From JAEYXS01 sp943367715 (lineage in GTDB: Bacteria > Verrucomicrobiota > Verrucomicrobiia > Limisphaerales > JAEYXS01): DNA of 64,000 nt. The notes beneath the pieces are model-generated. The model worked only from the letters and a program-made list of their open reading frames with translations. It was not told where the DNA came from and ran no database searches. Shown one piece after another: positions 1 to 8,398 of the stretch; position 1 is the first letter of the stretch; every line of letters starts with the position of its first letter. The DNA is taken from positions 51,024 through 115,023 of the forward strand of contig CALRJY020000020.1 of assembly GCA_943367715.1 (NCBI GenBank), in the 5' to 3' direction. The position numbers and the translations under genes were made by a program.

Positions 1-1078
1 CATGGGCATGGAAGGCATCTCCATGTTGAAAGGCGAAGATAACAGCCCTGCGACCGGTGCTGATTATAAAGGCGTTTATGATGCGATCAGCTGGACGGGC
101 GTTCCCTTGTTCGCCAAGTTCTTCTTCCAACTTGTGTTTGCCGGCACTGCCGCGACGATTGTTTCCGGCGCCGTGGCGGAACGTATCAAATTCGGCTCCT
201 TCGTAGTGTTCAGCTTTATCCTGGTCGCCTTTCTGTATCCGATCACAGGTCACTGGATCTGGGGTGGTGGCTGGCTGCAGACCGGTGGTTTCTGGGATTT
301 TGCCGGCTCGACGGTGGTTCACTCCATGGGTGGCTGGGCCGCTCTGGCTGGTGTGCTTGTGCTCGGAGCGCGTAAGGGCAAGTTCAGTGCCGATGGCAAA
401 GTTCATCCGTTCCCAGGCCATAGCATCGCGATGTCCACGATCGGTGTCTTCATTCTCTGGCTCGGCTGGTTCGGGTTCAACCCGGGTTCCACGATGGCTG
501 TGGGTGATGGCAAAGCCATGGCCCATATTTTCGTGACCACGAACACGGCTGCGGTGACGGGGATCATCACTTCCATGCTTACCGCCTGGTTCTTGTTGGG
601 TAAACCAGACGTGTCCATGGTGCTGAATGGTTGCTTGGCTGGTTTGGTGGCCATCACAGCTCCCTGTGCGTATGTGACGGTGCCGGCCGCCATCATCATT
701 GGTGGTGTGGCGGGTGTGCTGGTGGTCATCTCGGTGCTCTTCTTCGACAAAATGCGGATTGATGACCCGGTCGGTGCGCTCTCGGTGCACTTGGCCAACG
801 GCGTGTGGGGTACGTTGGCGCTGGGGCTGTTCGCTGATGCCACAGTGGCCAAAGAGATTGCCGGGATCGAACTGGTCGGTGGCATGAAACAGTTCCTCAT
901 CCAGTTCAAGGGTGTGGCTGCCGTGGGCGTCTTCACCTTCGTGATCTCCTACGTCGTGTGGCAAGTGCTCAAGGTCACCATGGGCCTGCGCGTCACTGCG
1001 GAAGAGGAACAAGAGGGCTTGGACATCGGCGAGCATGGCAACGAGGCGTATCCCGACTTCGTCATCAACAGCAAGTAA
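1..1078 (+). CDS. amt: Ammonium transporter (Amt/MEP/Rh), 5' end outside window
   Basis: Inner-membrane ammonium channel. The visible part begins near the third membrane helix (FAGTAATIVSGAVAER, typical of the family), so roughly the first 100 residues lie upstream of the window. The twin pore histidines are present in family context: TVVHSMGGW (about residue 107 of the visible part) and SVHLANGVWG (about residue 263). Hydrophobic segments alternate to a short cytoplasmic tail ending DFVINSK. The PII gene follows after 19 bases, the usual amt-glnB/glnK pair in which PII blocks the channel when nitrogen is plentiful. The Met at position 2 is probably internal, not the start. Confidence 0.96.
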   Translation, partial: MGMEGISMLKGEDNSPATGADYKGVYDAISWTGVPLFAKFFFQLVFAGTAATIVSGAVAERIKFGSFVVFSFILVAFLYPITGHWIWGGGWLQTGGFWDFAGSTVVHSMGGWAALAGVLVLGARKGKFSADGKVHPFPGHSIAMSTIGVFILWLGWFGFNPGSTMAVGDGKAMAHIFVTTNTAAVTGIITSMLTAWFLLGKPDVSMVLNGCLAGLVAITAPCAYVTVPAAIIIGGVAGVLVVISVLFFDKMRIDDPVGALSVHLANGVWGTLALGLFADATVAKEIAGIELVGGMKQFLIQFKGVAAVGVFTFVISYVVWQVLKVTMGLRVTAEEEQEGLDIGEHGNEAYPDFVINSK

Positions 1079-1097
1079 TCTGGCAACCTAACAGGCT

Positions 1098-1436
1098 ATG
1101 AAAAAAATCGAAGCAGTCATCAAGCCCTTCAAGCTGGACGAGGTGAAGGAAGCGCTCACCGCCCTCGGCGTGCTGGGTATGACGGTCACCGAGGTCAAGG
1201 GCTTCGGCCGCCAAAAGGGGCATACGGAGATCTACCGTGGCTCCGAATACACGGTGGAGTTCCTGCCCAAGATCAAACTGGAGCTCGTCGTGGCCGATAG
1301 CATGACCGCCCCGGCTGTGGAAGCGATCCTGAAGGCCGCAAAGACCGGCAAGATCGGTGACGGCAAGGTGTTCGTCATGCCGATTGACAACATCATCCGT
1401 ATCCGCACGGATGAGACGGGCGAGCAGGCCGTATAG
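1098..1436 (+). CDS. glnB: Nitrogen regulatory protein PII
   Basis: A 112-residue PII signal protein, full family length. It starts MKKIEAVIKPFKLDEVKEAL and has the T-loop with the uridylylation tyrosine at Tyr51 (RGSEYTVEF). The C-terminal block with GDGKVFV and IRIRTDETGEQAV is standard. It senses 2-oxoglutarate and ATP/ADP and, given its position 19 bases after the ammonium transporter, probably gates that channel (GlnK-like role). Whether to call it glnB or glnK cannot be decided from sequence alone. A strong intrinsic terminator follows. Confidence 0.96.
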   Translation: MKKIEAVIKPFKLDEVKEALTALGVLGMTVTEVKGFGRQKGHTEIYRGSEYTVEFLPKIKLELVVADSMTAPAVEAILKAAKTGKIGDGKVFVMPIDNIIRIRTDETGEQAV

Positions 1437-1456
1437 TTTTGGTTAAGTGAATACAC

Positions 1457-1494
1457 AAAGGCCCGGACATCATGTCCGGGCCTTTCTTCTTTTG
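1457..1494 (+). terminator. Intrinsic terminator after amt-glnB
   Basis: Near-perfect hairpin: AAAGGCCCGGACAT (1457-1470) and ATGTCCGGGCCTTT (1472-1485), followed by a T-rich run CTTCTTTT. It ends the amt-glnB unit; the flanking A-run and T-run also suit termination of the opposite-strand gene that ends at 1517. Confidence 0.9.
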
Positions 1495-1516
1495 GAGATT
1501 AGCGAGGACTGGCTCT

Positions 1517-2308
1517 TTAGTGCTTCGACTCCTTCGGACCACCTTCGGTTATGACACGTTGATCTCCTTCGCCGAGCTTGCGTTTGAACAATCCGATGGC
1601 CATCTGATAGCATTGTATCGCTAGGGCGGGGTCGTAACGATGTCCCTCATCGCGCAGGAAAGCGTGCTGGCCGTTGAATTCGTGCCAGGTGAAATGGATG
1701 CCCGCCTTCAGCATGAGTTGATAAATGAGGGCGCGGCCTTCGTCCGGCACATGCGGGTCCTGACGGCCCCAGATCATCATCATCTCGCCCCGGACTTCCT
1801 TCATGCGATCTTGCGTGTCATCCTTCATCCCTTGGCCGAGGCCGCGCTTGTGGATGTCCGTGGCGTAGAAGCAAACAGCGGCCTGCACGTCGGGATTCAA
1901 AGCAGCGCGGAAGGCGAGATGACCGCCGATGCAGATGCCCATCACGCCCAGATTGCCGGTGCAATGCGGATTCGCCAGCAAGGCGTCGAGCGCACAACGG
2001 GCATCCGAATCATAGCTCGCGAGCGGCTTGGAGATCTTCAACTCATTGCCGCGATTCGCTCCGGCCTGGTCATAGGCGAGCACGGTGCCAGCCGGTTCGA
2101 ACTCATGATAGATCTCCGGCACGGCTACCACGAAGCCATGTCCGGCAAGCATGGCCGCAGTGCGACGGATGGGACCGGTCACTTGAAAAATCTCCGAATA
2201 GAGAAGGATGCCAGGATAACGGCCGGGAGCGGCTGGCCGAAGAATGTACGTGCGCATGGGACCGCTCGGGGTCAGCACGTCCTCAAACTCGCTGTCGATG
2301 ATCGTCAT
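1517..2308 (-). CDS. Dienelactone hydrolase family protein
   Basis: An alpha/beta hydrolase of the dienelactone hydrolase family, 263 residues. The family's Cys-Asp-His triad is visible: Cys126 in GICIGGH, Asp184 in GRQDPHVP and His215 in GQHAF; the conserved Glu before the nucleophile domain is at Glu39 (LYSEIF). There is no signal peptide, so it is cytoplasmic. These enzymes hydrolyse lactones or thioesters; the substrate cannot be told from sequence and no aromatic-degradation genes are nearby. It stands alone, with the radical SAM gene upstream on the same strand about 190 bases away. Confidence 0.88.
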   Translation of the reverse strand: MTIIDSEFEDVLTPSGPMRTYILRPAAPGRYPGILLYSEIFQVTGPIRRTAAMLAGHGFVVAVPEIYHEFEPAGTVLAYDQAGANRGNELKISKPLASYDSDARCALDALLANPHCTGNLGVMGICIGGHLAFRAALNPDVQAAVCFYATDIHKRGLGQGMKDDTQDRMKEVRGEMMMIWGRQDPHVPDEGRALIYQLMLKAGIHFTWHEFNGQHAFLRDEGHRYDPALAIQCYQMAIGLFKRKLGEGDQRVITEGGPKESKH

Positions 2309-2496
2309 GGTGTCTCCGGCTAAGTGTGTTTATGGCGGGTGTGTCTGGCTGTTGTTAGTAAGCCATGGACTTGCCTGCGGTCAACGCTACAGTGGCATTT
2401 GCTGTGCTTTTCGAGAGGGAAATCCGCGAGGTCAACTTTTCTTGCCCTTGCAGCGCGCCATTCGGCTCCGATTCTACCGCCATCCAGCCGTTCAAC

Positions 2497-4026
2497 TCAC
2501 ACCGCTACGTGACGTGCCTGTCGTTTCGGCCCGGCGATTTTCTCACGCGAAGGACTGGGATGTTTCTCTTCGGTCAAATGTTCGCGCAGGAACTCGGGCT
2601 TGTCCTTGCGACCGGCACGCTGAAAATCTTTCCACAAAGACAACGCTACCGGCTCGATGGCCATCGCCCGCACGGTGGTGAGGAACTCGAAGAGGAACTC
2701 CATCAAGCGGGGCAGGGCGATCTGGTTGGTGCGACCGACGCGTTGATATAGCCACTCTGTCCACTCCATGAAGGCGTTAAATGCGGAGGGCTGCTCGTGC
2801 CAGATAAGCGCGGTGGTTTCTACGAAGTTGCCACTGTTGCCCACCAAATCCCAGAAGCGGGCGAAGCGGCGCATCTTTTGCATCGTGGCGAAGTCGAGAT
2901 CACGATTCTGCAAAATCTCGTAAGGCGTCTGCGCGCTGTAGAGCATCGTGAACTCTTTATCATGCCGCACGATGGGCGTGCCGCGCAGGCGCTTGAGGAT
3001 GCCGACTTGGATCTCCTGCGGCTTCAGCGCGATGAGGCGATCAAAGCCCGCTGCGAAACTTTCCAGCGTTTCCCCTGGCAGCCCGACGATGAGATCGGCG
3101 TGGATATGCACGCCGGTATGCTCGCGCAGGTAGCGGAAGTTATCGGCCAACTTCGTGTAATCTTGGCGGCGGCTGATGTTCTTGCCGACTTCGGTGTTAA
3201 AAGTCTGGATGCCGACTTCGAGCTGCACGCCGCCGAGCGGAAACCTGGCAATGAGTTCGCGCAAGGCTTCCGGCAAACGGTCCGGCACCATCTCGAAATG
3301 CACGAAGAGATCGGGCTGCCAGCGGTCGAGGAAGAATTGGAGGATGGCCTTACTGATGTTCAGGTTCAGGTTGAACGTGCGGTCCACGAACTTGAACTGC
3401 TTCAAGCCGCGATCCAACAGCTTCTGGCACTCGGCGAGAATCACCTCAACCGGCACCTGACGCACGGGGATATCGAGTGAGGACAGGCAGAACTCGCAGG
3501 TGAACGGACACCCGCGCGAGGCTTCCACATAGACGATGCGGTGGGCGACATCGTCTTCGTTGTAGAAATCGTAGGGGAGCTTGATCTGGCTAAAGTCGGG
3601 CAGGGGAGCCGCCATGATCTTTTGCGGCGGACGCTCACCAGCCAGCAGCTTGCGGCAGAGCTTGGCGAATTCCAGATCGGCCTCGCCGGTGATGACGTAA
3701 TCCGCCAGCGCGACGATCTCCTGGCCTTCCGTCTCATAGCTCACCTCGGGTCCGCCGAGCACGATGATAAGGTCTGGCCGGATGCGTTTCAGTGCGGAGA
3801 TGACCTCGCGCGTCTGCACCGTGTTCCAGATATACACGCCGAAGCCGATGATCTGCGGATTGCGCGCCAGCAAGACCTCCGCTATGTCCAAGGCACGCTG
3901 GTTGATATCGAACTCCACGAGACACGTACGCGCCTGCAGCTCGCCCATATTGGCCAGCAGATAGCGCAGGCCAAAGGCGGCATGAATGTACTTCGCGTTA
4001 AGCGTGGTCAGAACAACGTCAGCCAT
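2497..4026 (-). CDS. B12-binding domain radical SAM protein
   Basis: About 509 residues. The N-terminal 140 residues form a cobalamin-binding-type Rossmann domain (IIGFGVYIWN, IIVLGGPEVSYE), followed by a radical SAM domain with the cluster motif Cys173-x3-Cys177-x2-Cys180 (GCPFTCEFC) and downstream GVQLEVGIQTFN and HADLIVGLPGE. The C-terminal 150 residues match the DUF4080-type region that often follows in this group. The ATG at 4026 was preferred over an upstream TTG because the family begins directly with ADVVLTTLNAKY. The reaction is unknown; members include methylthiolases and C-methylases. The last residues are basic and low in complexity. Confidence 0.87.
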   Translation of the reverse strand: MADVVLTTLNAKYIHAAFGLRYLLANMGELQARTCLVEFDINQRALDIAEVLLARNPQIIGFGVYIWNTVQTREVISALKRIRPDLIIVLGGPEVSYETEGQEIVALADYVITGEADLEFAKLCRKLLAGERPPQKIMAAPLPDFSQIKLPYDFYNEDDVAHRIVYVEASRGCPFTCEFCLSSLDIPVRQVPVEVILAECQKLLDRGLKQFKFVDRTFNLNLNISKAILQFFLDRWQPDLFVHFEMVPDRLPEALRELIARFPLGGVQLEVGIQTFNTEVGKNISRRQDYTKLADNFRYLREHTGVHIHADLIVGLPGETLESFAAGFDRLIALKPQEIQVGILKRLRGTPIVRHDKEFTMLYSAQTPYEILQNRDLDFATMQKMRRFARFWDLVGNSGNFVETTALIWHEQPSAFNAFMEWTEWLYQRVGRTNQIALPRLMEFLFEFLTTVRAMAIEPVALSLWKDFQRAGRKDKPEFLREHLTEEKHPSPSREKIAGPKRQARHVAV

Positions 4027-4098
4027 GACAGGGGGATAGTGTATTACATCGAAAGCACCCAATACCAAGCCCAAAGGTGCGCTTCAGAACGATCCTGA

Positions 4099-4521
4099 TC
4101 AGGTTTCGTCATACTCATAGCCGGGCGGGCGGAACTCGCTCTTGATGCGACCGATGATTTCGCCCCGGCGTGATTCCGCCCATTCAGGAAGTTTTAACGC
4201 GTCAGGGCCAAGGTAGATGACATGGTGGGCTTTTCCCACCAGCAACTCTCCTCCGACTTCAATCCGATGCCAGGTTCCGTCCTTGAGTTCCTCATAATAC
4301 ATCGCATCCCGGCCGATATGGCCCACCCGCCAGCCGCGCTGCCGATTCCGCCTCTGCTCAATCCAGCCGCGTATCAAGGCGATCGATAACCAGACGGCAA
4401 CAGCAATGGAGACATAGAGTGGATAGCGTTTGGCCGTCTCCCAAAACAAGGCGCAGACGATGACGACTATCGTTACCGGTAAAACGAGATAACGAAGAAG
4501 GTGCAAAACGTCTTTGAACAT
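4099..4521 (-). CDS. Hypothetical two-helix membrane protein
   Basis: 140 residues. Two hydrophobic helices near residues 9-27 and 35-52 are followed by a basic stretch (RRNRQRGWR) and a soluble domain with GWRVGHIGRDAMYYEELKDG and a C-terminus rich in charge (PPGYEYDET). By the positive-inside pattern the soluble part is probably cytoplasmic. No family was recognised. It lies 72 bases upstream of the radical SAM gene on the same strand and could be cotranscribed. Real-gene status is supported by the clean membrane topology and ATG start. Confidence 0.7.
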   Translation of the reverse strand: MFKDVLHLLRYLVLPVTIVVIVCALFWETAKRYPLYVSIAVAVWLSIALIRGWIEQRRNRQRGWRVGHIGRDAMYYEELKDGTWHRIEVGGELLVGKAHHVIYLGPDALKLPEWAESRRGEIIGRIKSEFRPPGYEYDET

Positions 4522-4645
4522 ACAATGACGAGTCCGTGTAACTCAGGGACATCCGGTTGTCCAAAAGAATCAAAAACGGAGAGATACCCTTAGGTTAATA
4601 TCAAGATGGCTGGACAATCAAAATTGTTCATCTCATCGTGACTGC

Positions 4646-5395
4646 ATGACTACCGGCGCATCACTTCAACTTTTTCGTGCGAATACTTTCCGATTGGCGG
4701 TCCTCTACTTAGGAGCAGCGGTGATCTTGATGATACCGGTGCGGGGTTCGGCGGCGCAGTTCGTATTGTTTGATCAGACGTTCACGTTCACGAAGGAGGA
4801 TGCGCAGAATTCCAAGCCGAGCAAATCTCACTATTACGTGAAGGGGGACAGGATTAGCGCAGATCGGCCGAAGGATTGGACGGCGCCGGTGGATTATCGC
4901 AATGGTACGGCGCATATCCGGCTGGAAGTGCTGGAGAAGGCGCCGGGCGGTGAAGCGACGACCTGGAGCGTGTGCTACATCCCGAACAAAGGGCAGGGGA
5001 ATGGCTACGGCTGCTTCAATACGGATGTGTACAAGGAGAAGGGCGTCTATGAAAAAGACGTCTCAATGAAGACGTTTTGGCAGAATGAAGGCATCGTCTG
5101 GTCAGAGGGCATCAAGCAGATGGATCTGGTCATCAAAGACAATAAAAACGTCAAAGCGCACGAACGGGCGGATATGGAAAAGTTCGTCCCCACGAAGGTG
5201 CGGATGACGGTGATCCAAGTATCCGCCGGGGCGAAGTATGATCCAACCTTGGTGCCGGGCCTGCCCAAGACGGTGACTCCTCCCGCCACCAAGGATGGGA
5301 AATCGAAGGAATCATCGAGGCCGAAGAGCGCGAGCCTGCCGGTGATGCCAGCAGCAGCGACCGCCTGTTGCGGTGAGGCGAAGAAGCCGCAATGA
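4646..5395 (+). CDS. Secreted hypothetical protein
   Basis: 249 residues with an N-terminal hydrophobic segment (LAVLYLGAAVILMIPVRG) and a plausible signal-peptidase site after GSAA. The mature part has a beta-rich pattern with FVLFDQTFTFTKEDAQNSKPSKSHYYVKG split by short loops, and a proline/lysine/serine-rich tail ending AATACCGEAKKPQ. The first half reads like a predicted periplasmic binding or jelly-roll domain, but no named family was recognised. It is transcribed divergently from the membrane protein at 4099-4521 and is followed after 56 bases by the receiver-like gene. Confidence 0.68.
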   Translation: MTTGASLQLFRANTFRLAVLYLGAAVILMIPVRGSAAQFVLFDQTFTFTKEDAQNSKPSKSHYYVKGDRISADRPKDWTAPVDYRNGTAHIRLEVLEKAPGGEATTWSVCYIPNKGQGNGYGCFNTDVYKEKGVYEKDVSMKTFWQNEGIVWSEGIKQMDLVIKDNKNVKAHERADMEKFVPTKVRMTVIQVSAGAKYDPTLVPGLPKTVTPPATKDGKSKESSRPKSASLPVMPAAATACCGEAKKPQ

Positions 5396-5451
5396 TTCCT
5401 TTCGTGAAAAATTTTGCATTTTTGCAGTCGCTGTAACAATCTCTCCGCCGC

Positions 5452-5823
5452 ATGACGCAACCGCTCGCGTTTGTCCTCTATGAGAGTCTCCTGCCCGGCA
5501 GCCAATTGGCAAACCGGTTGCGAGACCTGGGCTATCGCGTGTCCACGGTGCCGGATGCACAGCAACTGGTGGCGCAGGCCGAAGCGGAAAAGCCGATGGT
5601 GCTGGTGATGGATGTTTACAGTTCCGTGGCCGATGTCTGCGGAGTCTTGCGGGATTTCCGGCAGAATGAGGCCACGTCACACATCCCCGTGCTGGCCTAT
5701 TACTCGGCCAAGCATAAGGAACTGCAAGCGTCAGCAGTGGAGGCGGGAGCGACGTTGGTGGCCAGCGATGCAGCATTGCTGGGACAACTGCCACGGATGC
5801 TGGAACAAGTCCTTGAAGTGTAA
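5452..5823 (+). CDS. Degenerate response-regulator receiver protein
   Basis: A stand-alone receiver-like domain of 123 residues. The phospho-acceptor position is kept (Asp54 in VLVMDVYS), but the N-terminal acidic pair is reduced to one Glu (LYESLL), and the conserved Lys near the end is absent: where FLxKP is expected the protein reads ATLVASDAAL. It may therefore bind partners without ordinary phosphorylation. It sits 26 bases before the coproheme decarboxylase gene, suggesting cotranscription; no kinase is adjacent. Confidence 0.75.
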   Translation: MTQPLAFVLYESLLPGSQLANRLRDLGYRVSTVPDAQQLVAQAEAEKPMVLVMDVYSSVADVCGVLRDFRQNEATSHIPVLAYYSAKHKELQASAVEAGATLVASDAALLGQLPRMLEQVLEV

Positions 5824-5849
5824 GTGATATTTCTTCGTCCGAACCTATT

Positions 5850-6665
5850 ATGAGTCTTCCTGAAGTGAAATTGTCCATGGGCATCCACGTGATGCACCTG
5901 TTCTACAATATTGATCGCGTGCGCTGGAGCCAGTTGCCGGCGGGTGAGAGCAAAGCGGTGCAGGCACGTGTCGAAGCCTTGGTAGCGGCAAACAGCAATG
6001 CCTGCCAACCACGCCTCACGACGTATGCGACGGTGGGCGGCAAGGCGGACATCGCGTTCATCCTGTACAATGCCGATGGTGCCAAGCTGGCGCAGATGCA
6101 TCGCGATCTGGAAGCAGCGTTTCCGCCGGGTGCGTTGCTACGGGTTTACAACTACCTGAGCATCACGGAACTCTCGGAGTATGGCTCCACGGAAGAAGAT
6201 TATAAGAACATGCTGATCCGGGGGGAGAAGCTGGAGCCGGGCACGGAGGCGTTCAACAAGCGCTTCGCCGAGATGCTGGAGAAGAAGAAGGAATACGAGT
6301 ATTACCGCCTGAATCCGGAATTGCAGGATTGGGAGATCATGAGCTTCTACGGCATGAGCAAGCGCAGGGAGGGTAATGACAACTGGTACAGCCTGGATGC
6401 AGACGCCCGGAAGAAGCTGATGGGCGGTCATGCACGGGTAGGACGCAAGTATGGCGGGCGGGTGAGCCAGCTCATCTCATCCTCAACCGGCCTGGACGAG
6501 TGGGAATGGGGTGTCACCCTGGTGGCGCATCAGATGGATGCCTTGCGAGATATCGTCTATGAGATGCGTTTTGATGAAGTGAGCGCCCGGTATGGTGAAT
6601 TTGGGCCATTTTACATCAGTTTGCGGCTATCGGTAGCAGATATTTGGGAGCATCTTAAGCTCTGA
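5850..6665 (+). CDS. chdC: Coproheme decarboxylase (HemQ/ChdC, chlorite dismutase family)
   Basis: 271 residues of the chlorite dismutase-like family; converts coproheme to heme b with peroxide in the coproporphyrin-dependent pathway. Visible markers: YGMSKRR with the catalytic-type Tyr, NWYSLD, the proximal heme ligand His194 in GGHARVGRKY, and the Gln 13 residues after it (Gln207, in RVSQLIS), as in the Firmicute enzymes. GLDEWEWGVTL and MRFDEVSARYGEFGPF are typical of this branch. The N-terminal half is a diverged ferredoxin-like repeat. HemW follows 500 bases downstream, past the cold-shock gene, which supports a heme role. Confidence 0.93.
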   Translation: MSLPEVKLSMGIHVMHLFYNIDRVRWSQLPAGESKAVQARVEALVAANSNACQPRLTTYATVGGKADIAFILYNADGAKLAQMHRDLEAAFPPGALLRVYNYLSITELSEYGSTEEDYKNMLIRGEKLEPGTEAFNKRFAEMLEKKKEYEYYRLNPELQDWEIMSFYGMSKRREGNDNWYSLDADARKKLMGGHARVGRKYGGRVSQLISSSTGLDEWEWGVTLVAHQMDALRDIVYEMRFDEVSARYGEFGPFYISLRLSVADIWEHLKL

Positions 6666-6719
6666 TTTGGCGATTAGCAGATGGGATAGCCCTTTCTGCC
6701 TATTAGCTGGTCTCAACTT

Positions 6720-6750
6720 GACGATTTTTGGACACAGGAGCTAAATCGTC
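6720..6750. promoter_or_regulatory. Inverted repeat upstream of the cold-shock gene
   Basis: GACGATTT (6720-6727) and AAATCGTC (6743-6750) form an exact 8-bp inverted repeat with a 15-base spacer. It begins inside a possible -35 (TTGACG at 6718-6723) with a weak -10-like CTAAAT 17 bases later. It could be an operator or the first hairpin of the cold-shock leader. The identity is a proposal only. Confidence 0.4.
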
Positions 6751-6792
6751 TCAGTTCGCCATTAGTTTTTATGTCTGCAGGACTAGCATTTG

Positions 6793-6829
6793 AGCGCAAG
6801 CACGAGGATATGCTTGCGCTTTTGTTTTT
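6793..6829 (+). terminator. Terminator-like hairpin between chdC and the cold-shock gene
   Basis: AGCGCAAGCA (6793-6802) pairs exactly with TGCTTGCGCT (6811-6820), followed by TTTGTTTTT. It can end chdC. Only 39 bases separate it from the next ATG, and those bases contain no recognisable promoter, so it may also lie inside the cold-shock mRNA leader as an attenuator. Confidence 0.8.
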
Positions 6830-6868
6830 CCGGACAGGCGCTGGGCGGACCAACGCAGGAGACGCTGT

Positions 6869-7081
6869 ATGGCAAGTGGCAAAGTAAAGTGGTTCGACAA
6901 TAAGAAGGGTTATGGCTTCATCGCTCAGGACACCGGTGAAGACATCTTCGTGCATCACACCTCCATCACCGGTCAGGGCTACAAAACCCTGAACGAAGGT
7001 GAGCAGGTGGATTACGAGGTGGTGCAGGGCGTGAAGGGCTTGAAAGCCCAGAACGTCCATCGTGCCGAGGCGCAAGCCTAA
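6869..7081 (+). CDS. csp: Cold-shock domain protein
   Basis: A 70-residue CspA-type nucleic-acid-binding protein. It is a single OB fold with the RNP1 motif KGYGFI and the RNP2 motif DIFVHH; the start MASGKVKWFDNKKGYGFI is canonical. It binds single-stranded RNA or DNA and acts as an RNA chaperone. A Shine-Dalgarno-like CAGGAG lies 6-7 bases before the ATG. The 200-base upstream region holds an inverted repeat and a terminator-like hairpin, fitting the long structured leaders known for cold-shock genes. Confidence 0.95.
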   Translation: MASGKVKWFDNKKGYGFIAQDTGEDIFVHHTSITGQGYKTLNEGEQVDYEVVQGVKGLKAQNVHRAEAQA

Positions 7082-7160
7082 GTATCTCGTCGGGCGGGCG
7101 GGGTTAGGACCGGGGTGTTTTTCTTTGGCATCCCGGCCAAACGGGGTATCGTCACGGTAT

Positions 7161-8390
7161 ATGACGCCGTTGGCGAGCCAGTTTGTCCGCAGTCTCTACG
7201 TGCATGTGCCCTTTTGTGCGCACAAGTGCGAGTACTGCGCGTTTTTCTCCGAATCAGCCCAGGGCGAGCTTATCAACCGTTACGTTTCCGCCTTGGTGCG
7301 GGAATTGGAACTGGTTGCGCCGGAGACACGTCCAAATACGGTCTTCTTTGGCGGTGGCACGCCGTCACTCCTGAATCTCAAGCAGTGGGAACAGGTGCTG
7401 AAGGCGTTTGAGCGCCTGAATCTCTTGGGTGCCGCTGAGTGGACGGTGGAGTGCAATCCGGCCACTGTCTCCCTCGATAAAGCCAAGTTGTTGCGTGATT
7501 ACGGGGTGAACCGGATATCCATGGGGGTTCAATCACTAGATGAGAACCTGCTGGAGCGCTTGGGCCGGGTGCATAGCCGGGAGATGGTCTTCAAGTCTTA
7601 CGATATTCTTCGTCAGGCAGGCTTCGATAATATCAATCTGGATCTGATGTTCGCCATCCCTACCCAGACGATGGCGGTCTGGCAGGCGACCTTGCGAGAG
7701 ACGATTGCCTTGGGCAGCGAGCATCTCTCAAGCTATGAAGTGATCTATGAGGAGGACACGCCGCTCTTTGATCAGTTACAGGCGGGCAAGATCGATGTGA
7801 ACGAGGAATTGGCGGCGGAGATGTATGAGGAGTTGTGCCAATACTCAGGCGAGCAAGGCTATGTGCAGTACGAGGTCGCGAACTTCGGCCGTAATAAGCC
7901 TGCCCAAGGTGAAGTGCCGGAACGCATCCGTAAAATGGCTGAAGCTGATAGCGGACTGCCGGGCGCGGGCGATGCCTTGATCCCACAGTATGCCTGTCGG
8001 CACAATATCAGCTACTGGCGCGGTGTGGATTATCATGGTTTAGGACCGAGTGCGACAGGTTATGTAAGAGGAGTGCGCACGAAGAATTGGTCGAACACGC
8101 AGCTCTATTGCGATCAATTGGAAAAAGGGCAGCGGGCTTTTGAATCCAAGGAAGAGTTGCGGGGATTGCGCAAGGCAGGTGAAACAGCCGCATTCGGCTT
8201 GCGAATGGCAGCCGGTTGGCCGTTGGCGGAGTTCAAGCAACGCACGGAATGTGATCTGCCGAAGGACTGGGCCAAAGAGGTCGATCAACTCGTGAAGCTG
8301 GGGTATGCACAACTGGAACAGGACCGTTTCCGGCTCACACCGACGGGATTACGCTATGCAGATTGGGCAGCGGAACTGTTTCTGCGCTAG
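7161..8390 (+). CDS. hemW: HemW-type radical SAM heme chaperone
   Basis: About 409 residues from the ATG at 7161 (an upstream frame extension is not supported by homology). The cluster motif is Cys19-x3-Cys23-x2-Cys26 followed by AF, not the extra Cys of HemN, which places it with HemW rather than true coproporphyrinogen dehydrogenase. Other family blocks: VFFGGGTPSLL, ISMGVQSLDENLLERLGRVHS, NINLDLMFAIPTQT and LSSYEVIYEEDTPL. The C-terminal HemW domain is present (GLRKAGETAAFGLRMAAG). It probably handles heme delivery to membrane enzymes. The M42 peptidase gene follows after 8 bases. Confidence 0.9.
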   Translation: MTPLASQFVRSLYVHVPFCAHKCEYCAFFSESAQGELINRYVSALVRELELVAPETRPNTVFFGGGTPSLLNLKQWEQVLKAFERLNLLGAAEWTVECNPATVSLDKAKLLRDYGVNRISMGVQSLDENLLERLGRVHSREMVFKSYDILRQAGFDNINLDLMFAIPTQTMAVWQATLRETIALGSEHLSSYEVIYEEDTPLFDQLQAGKIDVNEELAAEMYEELCQYSGEQGYVQYEVANFGRNKPAQGEVPERIRKMAEADSGLPGAGDALIPQYACRHNISYWRGVDYHGLGPSATGYVRGVRTKNWSNTQLYCDQLEKGQRAFESKEELRGLRKAGETAAFGLRMAAGWPLAEFKQRTECDLPKDWAKEVDQLVKLGYAQLEQDRFRLTPTGLRYADWAAELFLR

Positions 8391-8398
8391 ATTAGGGT

